Assembly: GCF_021147775.1 (NCBI RefSeq)
Contig: NZ_JAGTPK010000001.1
Location: forward strand, 372,001-436,000
DNA length: 64,000 bases
Source: Pseudomonas californiensis
GTDB lineage: Bacteria; Pseudomonadota; Gammaproteobacteria; Pseudomonadales; Pseudomonadaceae
Direction of reading: 5' to 3'
The position numbers and the translations under genes are program-made. Shown piece after piece: positions 30,160-38,901 of the stretch (positions are counted from its first letter, which is position 1; each line of letters begins with the position of its first letter). Under the pieces are notes generated by a model. It was given only the letters and a program-made list of their open reading frames with translations. It did no database searches and had not been told where the DNA came from.

Positions 30160-31448
30160 CAGGCTTCCCCCGCCAGTTGCTTGAGGGCCTTGGCGAAGAA
30201 GTCGCGCGCGCCGAAGTTGCCGGATTTCAGCGCCAGTGCCAGCGGGACGTCGCCGCCGCTGAAAGTGGCCGGTACACCGGGATCAATCTGCGTGCCGATC
30301 TGCAGCAGTTGCACACCCAGGGCCTGAACCACGGCACCGGATGTTTCGCCACCGGCGACAACGAAGCGGCGTACGCCTGCGTCCAGCAAGCCTTTGGCGA
30401 TCTCGCCGAGCGCGTCTTCCACCATCGCACCGGAGCGCTCGACGCCCAGTTCTTTCTGCACGGCTTTGACTTCATCCGGCGTACTGGTTGCGTAAATCAA
30501 CACGGTTTGCCCGGCATCTCTGGCGAAGGCCAGCGCTTGTTCGACCACCGGTTTGCCAGCGGCCAACTCCAGCGGATTGATGCGCAGGGCAGGGCGATTG
30601 CTTTCCAGCCATGCTGCGACCTGGCCGTTGGTGGCCACTGACGCACTGCCGGCCAGCACCACTTCACCGCCGCCGACTGCAACGTGCTTCGCGGCGTCGA
30701 TGTCGCGCAGCTTGCCCGCCTTGCGGAAATTGCCAGGCAGGCCCAGCGCCATGCCCGAGCCACCGGTCAACAGAGGCAGGTCGGCGCAGGCTTCGCCCAA
30801 GGTGTACAGATCGGCATCCGATACGGCGTCGGCAATCGCCATGCGCACGCCATCGGCACGCAGGTCAGCGATTTTGTTGCGCACGCTTTCGACGCCTTGC
30901 GCAATGCTGTCATAGCGCAGCAGGCCCACTTTGCTGGAAGTCTGGGCTTGCAGCACGCGCACCAGATTGGCGTCGGTCATTGGCGTCAACGGGTGATTCT
31001 GCATGCCCGATTCGCTGAGCAACTGGTCTTGCACGAACAGATGGCCGCGAAAGATCGTCCTGCCGTTTTCCGGGAAGGCCGGGCAGGCCACGGTGAAGTC
31101 GCTGCCCAGCTTCTCCAGCAGGGCGTCGCTGACCTGGCCGATGTTGCCTGCCGCGGTGGAGTCGAAGGTCGAGCAATACTTGAAGAAAATCTGTTCGCAA
31201 CCGCGCTCGCGCAGCCACTCCAGTGCCGCCAGCGACTCGGCAACGGCATCCGCTGCTGGCGTGGTGCGCGACTTTAGGGCGATAACGATGGCGTCGGCGT
31301 CCAGGTCCGCTGCCGTTTCGGCGCTGGGAATACCGATGCTTTGCACGGTACGCATGCCGCCGCGTACCAGCATGTTGGCCAGGTCGGTTGCGCCAGTGAA
31401 GTCATCGGCGATGCAGCCCAGCAACGGGCGAGAGGAAGTCAGGGTCAT
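30159..31448 (-). CDS. otnK: 3-oxo-tetronate kinase
   Basis: A DUF1537-family four-carbon acid sugar kinase of 429 residues. LLGCIADDFTGATDLANMLVRGGMRTVQ at the N terminus and VVAGGETSGAVVQALGVQLLQIG plus LALKSGNFGARDFF at the C terminus are the family's substrate and ATP-binding hallmarks. It phosphorylates 3-oxo-tetronate at position 4. GAGGAG precedes the ATG. It lies 10 bp after ltnD and overlaps otnC. Confidence 0.93.
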   Translation of the reverse strand: MTLTSSRPLLGCIADDFTGATDLANMLVRGGMRTVQSIGIPSAETAADLDADAIVIALKSRTTPAADAVAESLAALEWLRERGCEQIFFKYCSTFDSTAAGNIGQVSDALLEKLGSDFTVACPAFPENGRTIFRGHLFVQDQLLSESGMQNHPLTPMTDANLVRVLQAQTSSKVGLLRYDSIAQGVESVRNKIADLRADGVRMAIADAVSDADLYTLGEACADLPLLTGGSGMALGLPGNFRKAGKLRDIDAAKHVAVGGGEVVLAGSASVATNGQVAAWLESNRPALRINPLELAAGKPVVEQALAFARDAGQTVLIYATSTPDEVKAVQKELGVERSGAMVEDALGEIAKGLLDAGVRRFVVAGGETSGAVVQALGVQLLQIGTQIDPGVPATFSGGDVPLALALKSGNFGARDFFAKALKQLAGEA

Positions 31449-31458
31449 CGTGCGCTCC

Positions 31459-32364
31459 TCAGGCCTGTTCTGGCTTGGCTTTCGGCAACTCGATGCCCGG
31501 GAAAATCTTGATCACGGCCGAATCGTCTTCACGACCGAAACCGGCACTCGACGCCTGCATGAACATCTGGTGTGCGGTGGCCGACAGTGGCAGCGGGAAT
31601 TTGCTGCTGCGTGCGGTATCCAGCACCAGGCCCAGGTCCTTGACGAAGATATCCACAGCCGACAGCGGCGTGTAATCAGCCTTGAGAATATGCGGCACGC
31701 GGTTCTCGAACATCCACGAGTTACCGGCACTGTTGGTGATCACTTCGTACAGGGCGTCGGCGTCGACACCTTCACGCAGGCCCAGCGCCATGGCTTCGGC
31801 ACTGGCAGCGATGTGCACGCCGGCCAGCAACTGGTTGATGATTTTGACTTTCGAGCCCAGCCCGTGGACGTCACCCAGACGGTAGACCTTGCCCGCCATG
31901 CCGTTGAGGATGGCTTCGGCCTTGGCGTAAGAATCAGCCGGGCCGGAGGTCATCATGGTCATCTGGCCAGCGGCGGCCTTGGCTGCACCGCCAGAGATCG
32001 GGGCGTCGAGGTACAGCAGGTGCTGTGCGGCCAGACGCTCGCCCAGTTCAACGGCGAAGGTGGGTGCAACCGTCGCGCATCCAATCACCAGGCTGTCAGG
32101 GCGCAGTGCGCCAATGGCGCCGTTTTCACCGAACAGGACGGTTTCGGTCTGCTCGGCATTGACCACGACGGTAATGATCACGTCGCAGGCAGCTGCCATG
32201 CTGGCGGGGGATTCACACGCAACACCACCTTCTTGTGCAAACGCTTCGGTGACACTGGTGCGCACATCACAGGCGTGCACGTTGAAACCACTGCGCAGCA
32301 GCGAGCGGGCAATGCCCAGACCCATCGCACCCAAACCGATAACGCCAACATTTTTAGTGTTCAT
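31459..32364 (-). CDS. ltnD: L-threonate dehydrogenase
   Basis: A beta-hydroxyacid dehydrogenase of 301 residues that oxidises L-threonate to 2-oxo-tetronate with NAD. Rossmann motif VGVIGLGAMGLGIARSLLRSG, substrate motif YLDAPISGGAAKAAAGQ and the catalytic lysine in GLGSKVKIINQLLAG are present. The start at 32364 gives the Rossmann motif its usual position; 15 upstream codons are in frame. First gene of the operon ltnD-otnK-otnC-permease-otnI, with a palindromic AT-rich promoter region upstream. Confidence 0.92.
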   Translation of the reverse strand: MNTKNVGVIGLGAMGLGIARSLLRSGFNVHACDVRTSVTEAFAQEGGVACESPASMAAACDVIITVVVNAEQTETVLFGENGAIGALRPDSLVIGCATVAPTFAVELGERLAAQHLLYLDAPISGGAAKAAAGQMTMMTSGPADSYAKAEAILNGMAGKVYRLGDVHGLGSKVKIINQLLAGVHIAASAEAMALGLREGVDADALYEVITNSAGNSWMFENRVPHILKADYTPLSAVDIFVKDLGLVLDTARSSKFPLPLSATAHQMFMQASSAGFGREDDSAVIKIFPGIELPKAKPEQA

Positions 32365-32943
32365 GCCGTAATCCTTGAAGTCAGTGCCGATGCCTGTGGG
32401 GCTGGCCATCGAGCGTTATTGTTCTGATCTGTGAATCGGATAGTGGATCAATGAATAAAAAATGTGAAGTATTTTTATTTTTCACAAAAATTAACATCGA
32501 TAGTCTTTTTTCATCAAGCGCGAGAAAGCACCCGGGTCGGCATCATGGATGCAGGGTGTGGATGTTTTGAGGTTTTTGAAGGTGAGCGGGTATTAGAGGG
32601 GGGCCATCCATGGCCCGGTGCAGCTCAATCGGCATCCCTGCCGATTGCCCCCGATCAGCGCCAGCACTCAGCCTGCACCTTGCGTCGCATTGAGTGGTGT
32701 GGCGGCTATTGCGTTGGAAAGGCGCTGTTTGTTTTTAGGCGTGCCGGCGTTTGAGTTGTTCGATTCTAGTCGTGGTTTTGCTTTGATATCGAGCCGAAGT
32801 TTTCAGTGAGCATCCCGACCTCTTCGTCAGTAAACGGAACGCCGCGCGGCTGCTCCCACAGATTTCACACACTTACGGATGGTGAAGTGTGTCCTCGTGG
32901 GAGTGAGCTTGTTCGCGAAGGCTTACTGAGGTGCGGCTCAGGC
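32365..32943. other. 579-bp intergenic region: promoter, repeat fragment and REP element
   Basis: No gene is supported. 32440-32500 is strongly AT-rich, the likely ltnD promoter, and includes the inverted repeat TGTGAA/TTCACA. About 32607-32638 matches the repeat seen near 8600. 32895-32920 (GTGGGAGTGAGCTTGTTCGC) is a Pseudomonas REP-type repeat next to the 3' end of the deoR-type gene. Confidence 0.6.
32463..32486. promoter_or_regulatory. Candidate operator of the tetronate operon
   Basis: TGTGAA and TTCACA form an inverted repeat separated by 12 A/T-rich bases, centred about 110 bp upstream of the ltnD start. The spacing is wider than a CRP site (TGTGA-N6-TCACA). It is a plausible site for the DeoR-type regulator encoded just upstream, by position only. 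Confidence 0.45.
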
Positions 32944-33765
32944 TCAGCGCTTGCCGGCCACCGGGGCGAGCAGCAGTTCGATGCGTTGTTTGCGGATGCC
33001 GTCGGCGGCGGCTTCGGCGAGGGCGGCGTCGGTGATGATGGTGTCGAACTGATCCAGTCCCGCGACCTTGTACATGCCGAATGTGCCGTACTTGGAGCTG
33101 GTTGCGACCAGCACGGTCTGTGAAGCAGATTGCATGGCAGCCTGTTTGACTTCGACCTTCAGCGCCGAAGGCGTGGTGGTACCCCGTTGCAAGTCCCACG
33201 AGCTGGTGGACAGGAACGCCACGTCCGTTGCCAGTTGGCGCAGGGTCGCGGCCGCCAGCCCGCCGACGCTCGAGCGGTTAGGGTGGTCAAGCAACCCGCC
33301 GGTGTGAATCACGTCCACATGCCCGGCATCAGCCAGCGCATGCACCACGCCGAAGTCATTGGTGACCACGGTCATGCCCGACAGCGCCACGATGTGCGGC
33401 ACGATTTCCAGAGTGCTGGTGCCTGCATCCAGATAGATCGTCATGTCCGGGTGCAGCAGGCCTGCAGCCAGTCTTGCCATGCCTTGCTTTTGCGGCAATT
33501 CCACAACGGCCTTGGACTGATGACTGGGCTCGCTGTGCACCTGACTGGCAATGCGCACGCCACCGGTCACTGAGTAGGCTCGGCCTTCCTGCTCCAGCAG
33601 GGCGATGTCACGGCGGATGGTCATGTGCGAGCAGTCGAACATCTCCATCAACTGATGAACGCTGAGCACCTGATGTTTGCGCAACTGGCGCAGCATCAGC
33701 TCACGGCGCTGATCGGGGATCATCGGTGTACCGCCGGAAATGGCGATCTCCTCTTCAGTGGACAT
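32944..33765 (-). CDS. DeoR/GlpR family transcriptional regulator
   Basis: A 273-residue repressor-type regulator. The N-terminal winged helix covers about residues 17-72 (RRELMLRQLRKHQVLSVHQLMEMFDCSHMTIRRDIALLEQEG). The DeoR sugar-phosphate sensor domain follows, with the family stretch DAGTSTLEIVPHI. AGGAG precedes the first ATG at 33765, so the 14-residue extension before the second Met is probably translated. It sits directly upstream of the ltnD operon on the same strand and probably regulates it; the effector is likely a phosphorylated tetronate. Confidence 0.9.
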   Translation of the reverse strand: MSTEEEIAISGGTPMIPDQRRELMLRQLRKHQVLSVHQLMEMFDCSHMTIRRDIALLEQEGRAYSVTGGVRIASQVHSEPSHQSKAVVELPQKQGMARLAAGLLHPDMTIYLDAGTSTLEIVPHIVALSGMTVVTNDFGVVHALADAGHVDVIHTGGLLDHPNRSSVGGLAAATLRQLATDVAFLSTSSWDLQRGTTTPSALKVEVKQAAMQSASQTVLVATSSKYGTFGMYKVAGLDQFDTIITDAALAEAAADGIRKQRIELLLAPVAGKR

Positions 33766-33896
33766 TCTTGCTCCTGTGCATCGATGAGCCGCCGTTGAGG
33801 GCTGGCGGTCCGGGCATCTTAGCCAATCGCTTCGGCAATGGAAGTGGTGGCTGGCCTTTTGTTCGCCAGGCGACTCATCGTTGGAGCACTCGCCCG

Positions 33897-34670
33897 TCAG
33901 CTCATCCAGTTGCCGCCGTCAACATTGTAGGTCTGCGCCACCACGTATTCGCCGTCGCTTGAGGCCAGGAACACGGCCATGCCGGTCAGATCCTGTGCCG
34001 TGCCCATCCGTCCAAAAGGCACCTGCTCGCCGACCAGTTTTTTCTTCTCACCCAATGGCCGATTCTCGAATTTGGCAAACATCGCATCGACGCCGTCCCA
34101 GTGTTCGCCGTCCACCACGCCGGGGGCGATCGCGTTGACGTTGATGCCGTGCTTGATCAAGTCCAGCCCGGCCGACTGAGTCAGGCTGATCACCGCTGCC
34201 TTGGTCGCGCAATAGACCGCCACCAGCGCTTCACCGCGACGCCCGGCCTGGCTGGCCATGTTGATGATCCTGCCGCCATGGCCTTGCTTGATCATCTGTC
34301 GCGCCGCCGCCTGCAGGGTGAACAGGGTTCCGGACACGTTGATCGAAAACAGCCGTTCGAAGCTGTCGCGAGTGATGTCGACAATCGGTGCCAGATCAAA
34401 CAGTGCGGCGTTGTTGATCAGGATGTCCAGCTTGCCGGTGTGCGTCACCACGGCGGCCATCGCCTCATCGATGGACACCTGATCGGTCACGTCCATCCTG
34501 ACCGGATAGGCGCTCGGCCCCAGTTCCAGTGCCGTGGCCTGGGCGCGCTCCAGGTTGATGTCGGCAATGGCGACTGTCGCGCCTTGGTCAATGTACGCCT
34601 GCGCAAAGGCGCGCCCTATTCCGCGTGCCGATCCGGTGATCAGCGCGCTTTTACCTTCGAGTCGTTTCAT
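33897..34670 (-). CDS. SDR family polyol dehydrogenase (sorbitol/L-iditol 2-dehydrogenase-like)
   Basis: A 257-residue short-chain dehydrogenase. Cofactor motif ITGSARGIGRAFA, the NNAA motif, catalytic Ser in INMASQAG and the YCATKAA Tyr/Lys pair are present. The NAIAPGVVDGEHWDGVDAMFAKFE stretch is typical of SmoS/PolS sorbitol-galactitol dehydrogenases. It follows the mtlE-like binding protein gene, which fits a polyol role, although the ABC permease and ATPase genes usually between them are missing. Substrate is inferred. Confidence 0.88.
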   Translation of the reverse strand: MKRLEGKSALITGSARGIGRAFAQAYIDQGATVAIADINLERAQATALELGPSAYPVRMDVTDQVSIDEAMAAVVTHTGKLDILINNAALFDLAPIVDITRDSFERLFSINVSGTLFTLQAAARQMIKQGHGGRIINMASQAGRRGEALVAVYCATKAAVISLTQSAGLDLIKHGINVNAIAPGVVDGEHWDGVDAMFAKFENRPLGEKKKLVGEQVPFGRMGTAQDLTGMAVFLASSDGEYVVAQTYNVDGGNWMS

Positions 34671-34710
34671 GGGTTCATCGTCCGTTCAATAAATGACCTG
34701 TGCAGGCGGC

Positions 34711-34733
34711 GGGCTTGCTCTGGACGCAAGCCC
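34711..34733. repeat. Hairpin between the polyol binding protein and SDR genes
   Basis: A perfect 8-bp inverted repeat GGGCTTGC / GCAAGCCC with a 7-base loop sits in the 73-bp spacer. The arms resemble Pseudomonas REP sequences. It may stabilise or terminate the upstream message, or mark where genes were lost. Confidence 0.55.
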
Positions 34734-34743
34734 TTCGCGGTGC

Positions 34744-36051
34744 TTACTTCGGATAGCCAGCGCGCTTCATTTCCCGTTCCGTCACCGACTGTGCCGAGGC
34801 CAGCGCCTGCTCGACCGTGGTCTGCCCGGTCAGCGCTGCGGTAAACAGCTTGCCCACTGAGGTGCCGATGGCCTGGAACTCGGGGATCGTCACGTACTGG
34901 ATGCCGACATAAGGCACTGGTTTGGCGGACGGATGCGCAGGGTCGGCGTGCTGCATCATTTGCAGCGTGACCTTGGCGAACGGCGCGGCTTTCAGGTAAG
35001 CCTCGCTGTAGGTCGACGTTCGGGTTCCTGGTGGCACGTTGCTGATGCCGTCTTTCTCGGTCACCAACTGGATGTATTCCCTGGAGGTCGCCCAGGTGAT
35101 GAACGCTTTTGCAGCATCCTTGTGTCTGGACGTGGCCGGTATCGCCAGTGACCACGCGTACAGCCACGACGAGCCCTTGTCGGTGACTTCGGTCGGCGCC
35201 GGCGCAAAGCCGACACTGTCGACCACGTTGCTCTGCTCCTTGTCAGTGGTGAATGAGCCCGCCACGCTGGCGTCTACCCACAAGGCGCACTTGCCGCTGT
35301 TGAACAGCGCCAGGGTTTCGTTGAAGCCGTTACTGGTAACACCGGGCGGCCCGTATTTTTTCAGGGTGTCGACGTAAAAGTTCGCTGCGTTGGTCCATTC
35401 CGGGCTGGTCAGCTCCGGCTTCCATTGTTCGTCGAACCAGCGCGCGCCAAAGGCGTTGGCCATGGTGCTGAGCAGCGCCATGTTTTCACCCCAGCCGGCC
35501 TTGCCGCGCAGGCACATGCCGTACAGGCCCTTGTCCGGCTGATTGAGCCTGGCTGCGAATTCGCCCAACTGCGTCCAGGTGGGATGCTCGGGCATGCTAA
35601 GGCCCGCCTGTTTGAACAGGTCGGTGCGGTAATAGGTGATTGTGCTCTCGCCGTAGAAGGGCAGCGCGTACAACGTGTTGTTGACGGACAGCCCCTGGCG
35701 TACTGATGGGAAGATGTCTTCCAGGTCGTACTCCGGCGCCAGACCGGTGATGGGCTCGAGCCATTGTTTGGCGCCCCACAGCGGCGTCTCGTAGGTGCCG
35801 ATGGTCAGCACGTCAAACTGTCCGCCCTGGGTGGCGATGTCAGTGGTCAGGCGTTGGCGCAGAACGTTTTCTTCCAGCACCACCCAATTGAGTTTCACGT
35901 CGGGATGCTGTTGTTCGAAGATTTTGGACAGTCGTTGCATGCGGATCATGTCGCCGTTGTTCACGGTGGCGATGGTCACGGTTTCGGCGGCATGGCTGAC
36001 CAGGGCGAAGGACAGGCCAGCGGACAGGATCAGCGCTGTGTTTATCTTCAT
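34744..36051 (-). CDS. mtlE: Mannitol/sorbitol ABC transporter substrate-binding protein
   Basis: A 435-residue periplasmic binding protein of the MtlE/SmoE type. Signal peptide MKINTALILSAGLSFALVSHA is followed by the family-1 binding-protein pattern VTIATVNNGDMIRMQRLSKIFEQQHPDVKLNWVVLEENVLRQRL, with YALPFYGESTITYYRTDLF. It appears full length and intact. GGAGAG lies before the ATG. The usual mtlF, mtlG (permeases) and mtlK (ATPase) genes do not follow; only the SDR dehydrogenase does. It may work with a transporter encoded elsewhere. Confidence 0.9.
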   Translation of the reverse strand: MKINTALILSAGLSFALVSHAAETVTIATVNNGDMIRMQRLSKIFEQQHPDVKLNWVVLEENVLRQRLTTDIATQGGQFDVLTIGTYETPLWGAKQWLEPITGLAPEYDLEDIFPSVRQGLSVNNTLYALPFYGESTITYYRTDLFKQAGLSMPEHPTWTQLGEFAARLNQPDKGLYGMCLRGKAGWGENMALLSTMANAFGARWFDEQWKPELTSPEWTNAANFYVDTLKKYGPPGVTSNGFNETLALFNSGKCALWVDASVAGSFTTDKEQSNVVDSVGFAPAPTEVTDKGSSWLYAWSLAIPATSRHKDAAKAFITWATSREYIQLVTEKDGISNVPPGTRTSTYSEAYLKAAPFAKVTLQMMQHADPAHPSAKPVPYVGIQYVTIPEFQAIGTSVGKLFTAALTGQTTVEQALASAQSVTEREMKRAGYPK

Positions 36052-36198
36052 TGAAGTGCTCTCCGCCCCGCGCCTGTGTGGCGGGAGCTATTATTTTTGT
36101 TGTGGACCACGGCCAGGCATTGCGCCTGAGCGGCCATGGCGGACGACCTGATTACATCAGTCCGAAAAGGTCCGGACAAACGCATGACGGAGGGCGGG

Positions 36199-36253
36199 CT
36201 GATACTTTTTTAACCGACGGCCCGCCGGTCGTCCGAAATCAAAAAAGTATCAG
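36199..36253. promoter_or_regulatory. Paired inverted-repeat operator between mtlE and the AraC gene
   Basis: CTGATACTTTTTT (36199-36211) and AAAAAAGTATCAG (36241-36253) are a perfect 13-bp inverted repeat. The centres are 42 bp apart, close to four helical turns. It lies between the divergent mtlE and AraC-type genes, the expected location for an AraC/MtlR-type operator. The arms are T- and A-rich and contrast with the GC-rich 29-bp spacer. Confidence 0.65.
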
Positions 36254-36344
36254 TGCGGCGTAAAACCGGCTCTAGCCCGAGCTCGTCGTGACGGCGTATG
36301 TTGGCGCGTCCACGACGCCTCCATAACGATAAAAGGCGCATGAA

Positions 36345-37289
36345 ATGCCTGACAGCCGATCCGCTTTATTCGAGCAGCGTCCTGCCGAACTCGAGGTCAT
36401 CCTTCCTGAGCCTGACCACTGCTTTCGCTGGTACGAGCACGACTACCCCTATGCGCTGGCCCGCTGGAATCATCATCCGCAATTCGAGATCCACCTCATC
36501 CGTCGAGGCAGCGGCAAGCTGGTAGCCGGCGATTACATCGGAGCATTCGATGCGGGGCATGTCGCCCTGATCGGGCCTGATCTGCCGCATGACTGGATTG
36601 GTGATCTGGCGCCCGGCGAGCATCTGTCCGGGCGTGACGTGGTGTTGCAGTTCGACGGCGCGGCATTGCTGGCCCTGCGCAACACGTTGCCTGAGCTGGG
36701 GGATCTGCAGCATTTGTTCGAGCAGGCGCGCCGTGGTCTGGAATTCACCGGCGCAACGGCGGTGCAGGCCGCCCGGCTGCTGGAAAAGATCGGCACCGCG
36801 CAGGGTCTGGAACGTTTGATTCTGTTTTTGCAGTTGATCAATACGCTGATGAAGGCGCCTGCACAGGAGGCCCGTCTGCTGGCCAGCACCTGTTATGCGC
36901 CGACTCTGGATGCGCGCAGCTCCGAGCGGATCAACAAGGCGTTCGATTACCTGCTCAGTGAGCTGACCAGCGACATCAGGTTGTCGGTGATCGCCCGTCG
37001 GCTGGACATGACCGACCCGGGTTTTTCGCGCTTTTTCAAGCGGATCACCGGGCATGGCTTCATTGATCTGATGCGCAAACTGAGGGTTCAGCGCGCCTGT
37101 CGGCTGTTATTGCAGACCCGGATGTCGATCTCGGATATCTGCTTTGAAGTGGGCTACGCCAACCTGTCCAACTTCAACCGGCACTTTCGCGTGGAAACAG
37201 GCCAGACGCCCAGCGAATACAGAGGCGCCGCAGCGGTGGCCGCGTTCAACCAGCGCGCGGCTCATGCTGACTCAAGGTCTCGGGCCTGA
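36345..37289 (+). CDS. AraC family regulator, MtlR-like
   Basis: A 314-residue regulator with an N-terminal cupin-like sensor (HPQFEIHLIRRGSGKLVAGDYIGAFDAGHVALIGPDLPHDW, residues about 45-90) and a C-terminal double helix-turn-helix (DIRLSVIARRLDMTDPGFSRFFKRITGHGFIDLMRKLRVQRAC, then ISDICFEVGYANLSNFNRHFRVETGQTPSEYR). AAAAGG precedes the ATG. It is divergent from mtlE with a 13-bp inverted repeat in between, so it probably activates the polyol locus, as MtlR does in other pseudomonads. The inducer is inferred to be a polyol. Confidence 0.89.
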   Translation: MPDSRSALFEQRPAELEVILPEPDHCFRWYEHDYPYALARWNHHPQFEIHLIRRGSGKLVAGDYIGAFDAGHVALIGPDLPHDWIGDLAPGEHLSGRDVVLQFDGAALLALRNTLPELGDLQHLFEQARRGLEFTGATAVQAARLLEKIGTAQGLERLILFLQLINTLMKAPAQEARLLASTCYAPTLDARSSERINKAFDYLLSELTSDIRLSVIARRLDMTDPGFSRFFKRITGHGFIDLMRKLRVQRACRLLLQTRMSISDICFEVGYANLSNFNRHFRVETGQTPSEYRGAAAVAAFNQRAAHADSRSRA

Positions 37290-37327
37290 AAGCCGGCCTG
37301 CCGAGCGAGCAGCAGGCCAGTGACTTC

Positions 37328-38584
37328 TCAATGGGTTGATTCTTTGCTCTGCGGACTGCGCGTGACCGCGTGCACTAGTTTGCCGATGCTCAGACCCTGC
37401 AGCAGGATCGACAGCAGCACCACGATGTAGGTGATGCTCAGCAGCAGGTCGCGTTCCGGCCCGTTGGGCAGGGCCAGCGCCAGTGCGACCGACACGCCGC
37501 CACGCAAGCCACCCCAGGTCAGAATGCGGATGGTGCCGTGTGGCACATGGCGCCAGCGGCGCAGCAGCAGAATGGCCGGCGCCACGGTGACAAAGCGCGA
37601 CAACAGAATCGCCACCGCCAACAGGCTGGCGGCCGTCAGGTGCTGCCACGAGAACGGCAGCAACAGCAACTCCATGCCGATCAGCGCAAACAGCAATGCG
37701 TTGAGCATGTCATCGAGCAGCTCCCAGAAACCGTCCATGTAACGACGCGTCATGTCGTTCATCGCCAGGTTGCGTCCCATGTTACCGATGATCAGTCCTG
37801 CCACGACCATGGCGATCGGGCCTGACACATGCAGCTCCGACGCCATGGCCGAGCCACCGATGACCAGCGCCAGGGTCAGCATCACCTCGATCTGATACTG
37901 CTCGATGCTTTTGATCATCAGGTAGACGGCGTAGCCAATCAGCCCACCGAATAACACGCCACCGATCGCTTCATGAATGAACAACCAGGCGGTTTCGCCC
38001 ACCGTCGGGGTTTCGCCCAGTTGCGCGATACCCAGCAAGACGGTGAACACCACCACGGCAGTGCCGTCGTTGAACAGCGATTCGCCAACGATAGTGGTCT
38101 TGAGTGGCTTGGAAGCATTGGCGGTGCGCAGCACACCCAATACCGCGATGGGGTCGGTCGGTGAAATCAGCGCGCCAAACAGCAGGCAGTACAGCGGGCT
38201 TACGTGCCAGCCGAACAGGGCGAAAATCCAGTAGGCCAGTGCGCCGATCATCATGGTCGCAATCACGACCCCAAACGTGGCCAGCAGGCCAATCGGCCAG
38301 CGATAGCTTCTGAGATCAGAAAGGTTGACGTGCAGCGCGCCCGCGAACAGCAGGAACGACAGCATCCAGTTCATCAACAGGTCGCCGAAATCGATCTGGC
38401 TGATCAGCTGTTGCACACGGTCTTCAAGCCCGGGGAAGCCCAGAAAGCTCAGGCCCTGCAGAATCAGCGAGAACATCAGCGCCGTCACCATCACGCCAAT
38501 GGTGGGGGGCAGGCCTACGAAACGAAAGTTTACGTAAGTCAGCAGCGAGGTGAGGCAAATCAAAGCAGCAGCAAGTTCAAGCAT
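37328..38584 (-). CDS. CPA1 family Na+(K+)/H+ antiporter
   Basis: A 418-residue inner-membrane antiporter with about 12 membrane helices. GALISPTDPIAVLGVLR and the NDG motif in GESLFNDGTAVVVF are the ion-binding signature of the CPA1/NhaP family. LTWGGLRGGVSVALALALP is the conserved late motif. It is convergent with the AraC gene. The exported ion is not evident from sequence. Confidence 0.93.
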   Translation of the reverse strand: MLELAAALICLTSLLTYVNFRFVGLPPTIGVMVTALMFSLILQGLSFLGFPGLEDRVQQLISQIDFGDLLMNWMLSFLLFAGALHVNLSDLRSYRWPIGLLATFGVVIATMMIGALAYWIFALFGWHVSPLYCLLFGALISPTDPIAVLGVLRTANASKPLKTTIVGESLFNDGTAVVVFTVLLGIAQLGETPTVGETAWLFIHEAIGGVLFGGLIGYAVYLMIKSIEQYQIEVMLTLALVIGGSAMASELHVSGPIAMVVAGLIIGNMGRNLAMNDMTRRYMDGFWELLDDMLNALLFALIGMELLLLPFSWQHLTAASLLAVAILLSRFVTVAPAILLLRRWRHVPHGTIRILTWGGLRGGVSVALALALPNGPERDLLLSITYIVVLLSILLQGLSIGKLVHAVTRSPQSKESTH

Positions 38585-38901
38585 CCGTCATTCCAAAATC
38601 CGTGGTCCAGTTCAATTCCTGCCCGGCGGGCATTGTTGACCCGTGCCGAGCCTGAGTTTGATGGGCTGGACGGGTGTGCAGACACATCACGACAAGACGC
38701 GACAGGATTTGCGTTGACCATGCAACGGCGACGGTGTTGCAAAAAAGCGAGAAATGGACGGCAGAAAATCGAAGGGATGAGGCGGGGAGAGGTGTGAAGA
38801 GGTGTGGCAGGGAATACAAACGACGTTAGCCCGCAGGGCCGTGATAGATGGCCAAACGGGTCAACGAAGTGGGTTTGAATGGCATCCGTGCATGACTTAT
38901 C
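38585..38901. other. 317-bp intergenic region without a recognisable gene
   Basis: Short open frames exist on both strands but show no family motif, ribosome site or coding bias. The segment presumably contains the antiporter promoter. No repeats or terminators stand out. Confidence 0.4.

Noticed and set aside
32463..32486. CRP/Vfr binding site
   Set aside because: The half-sites are separated by 12-14 bases rather than 6, which does not fit CRP.
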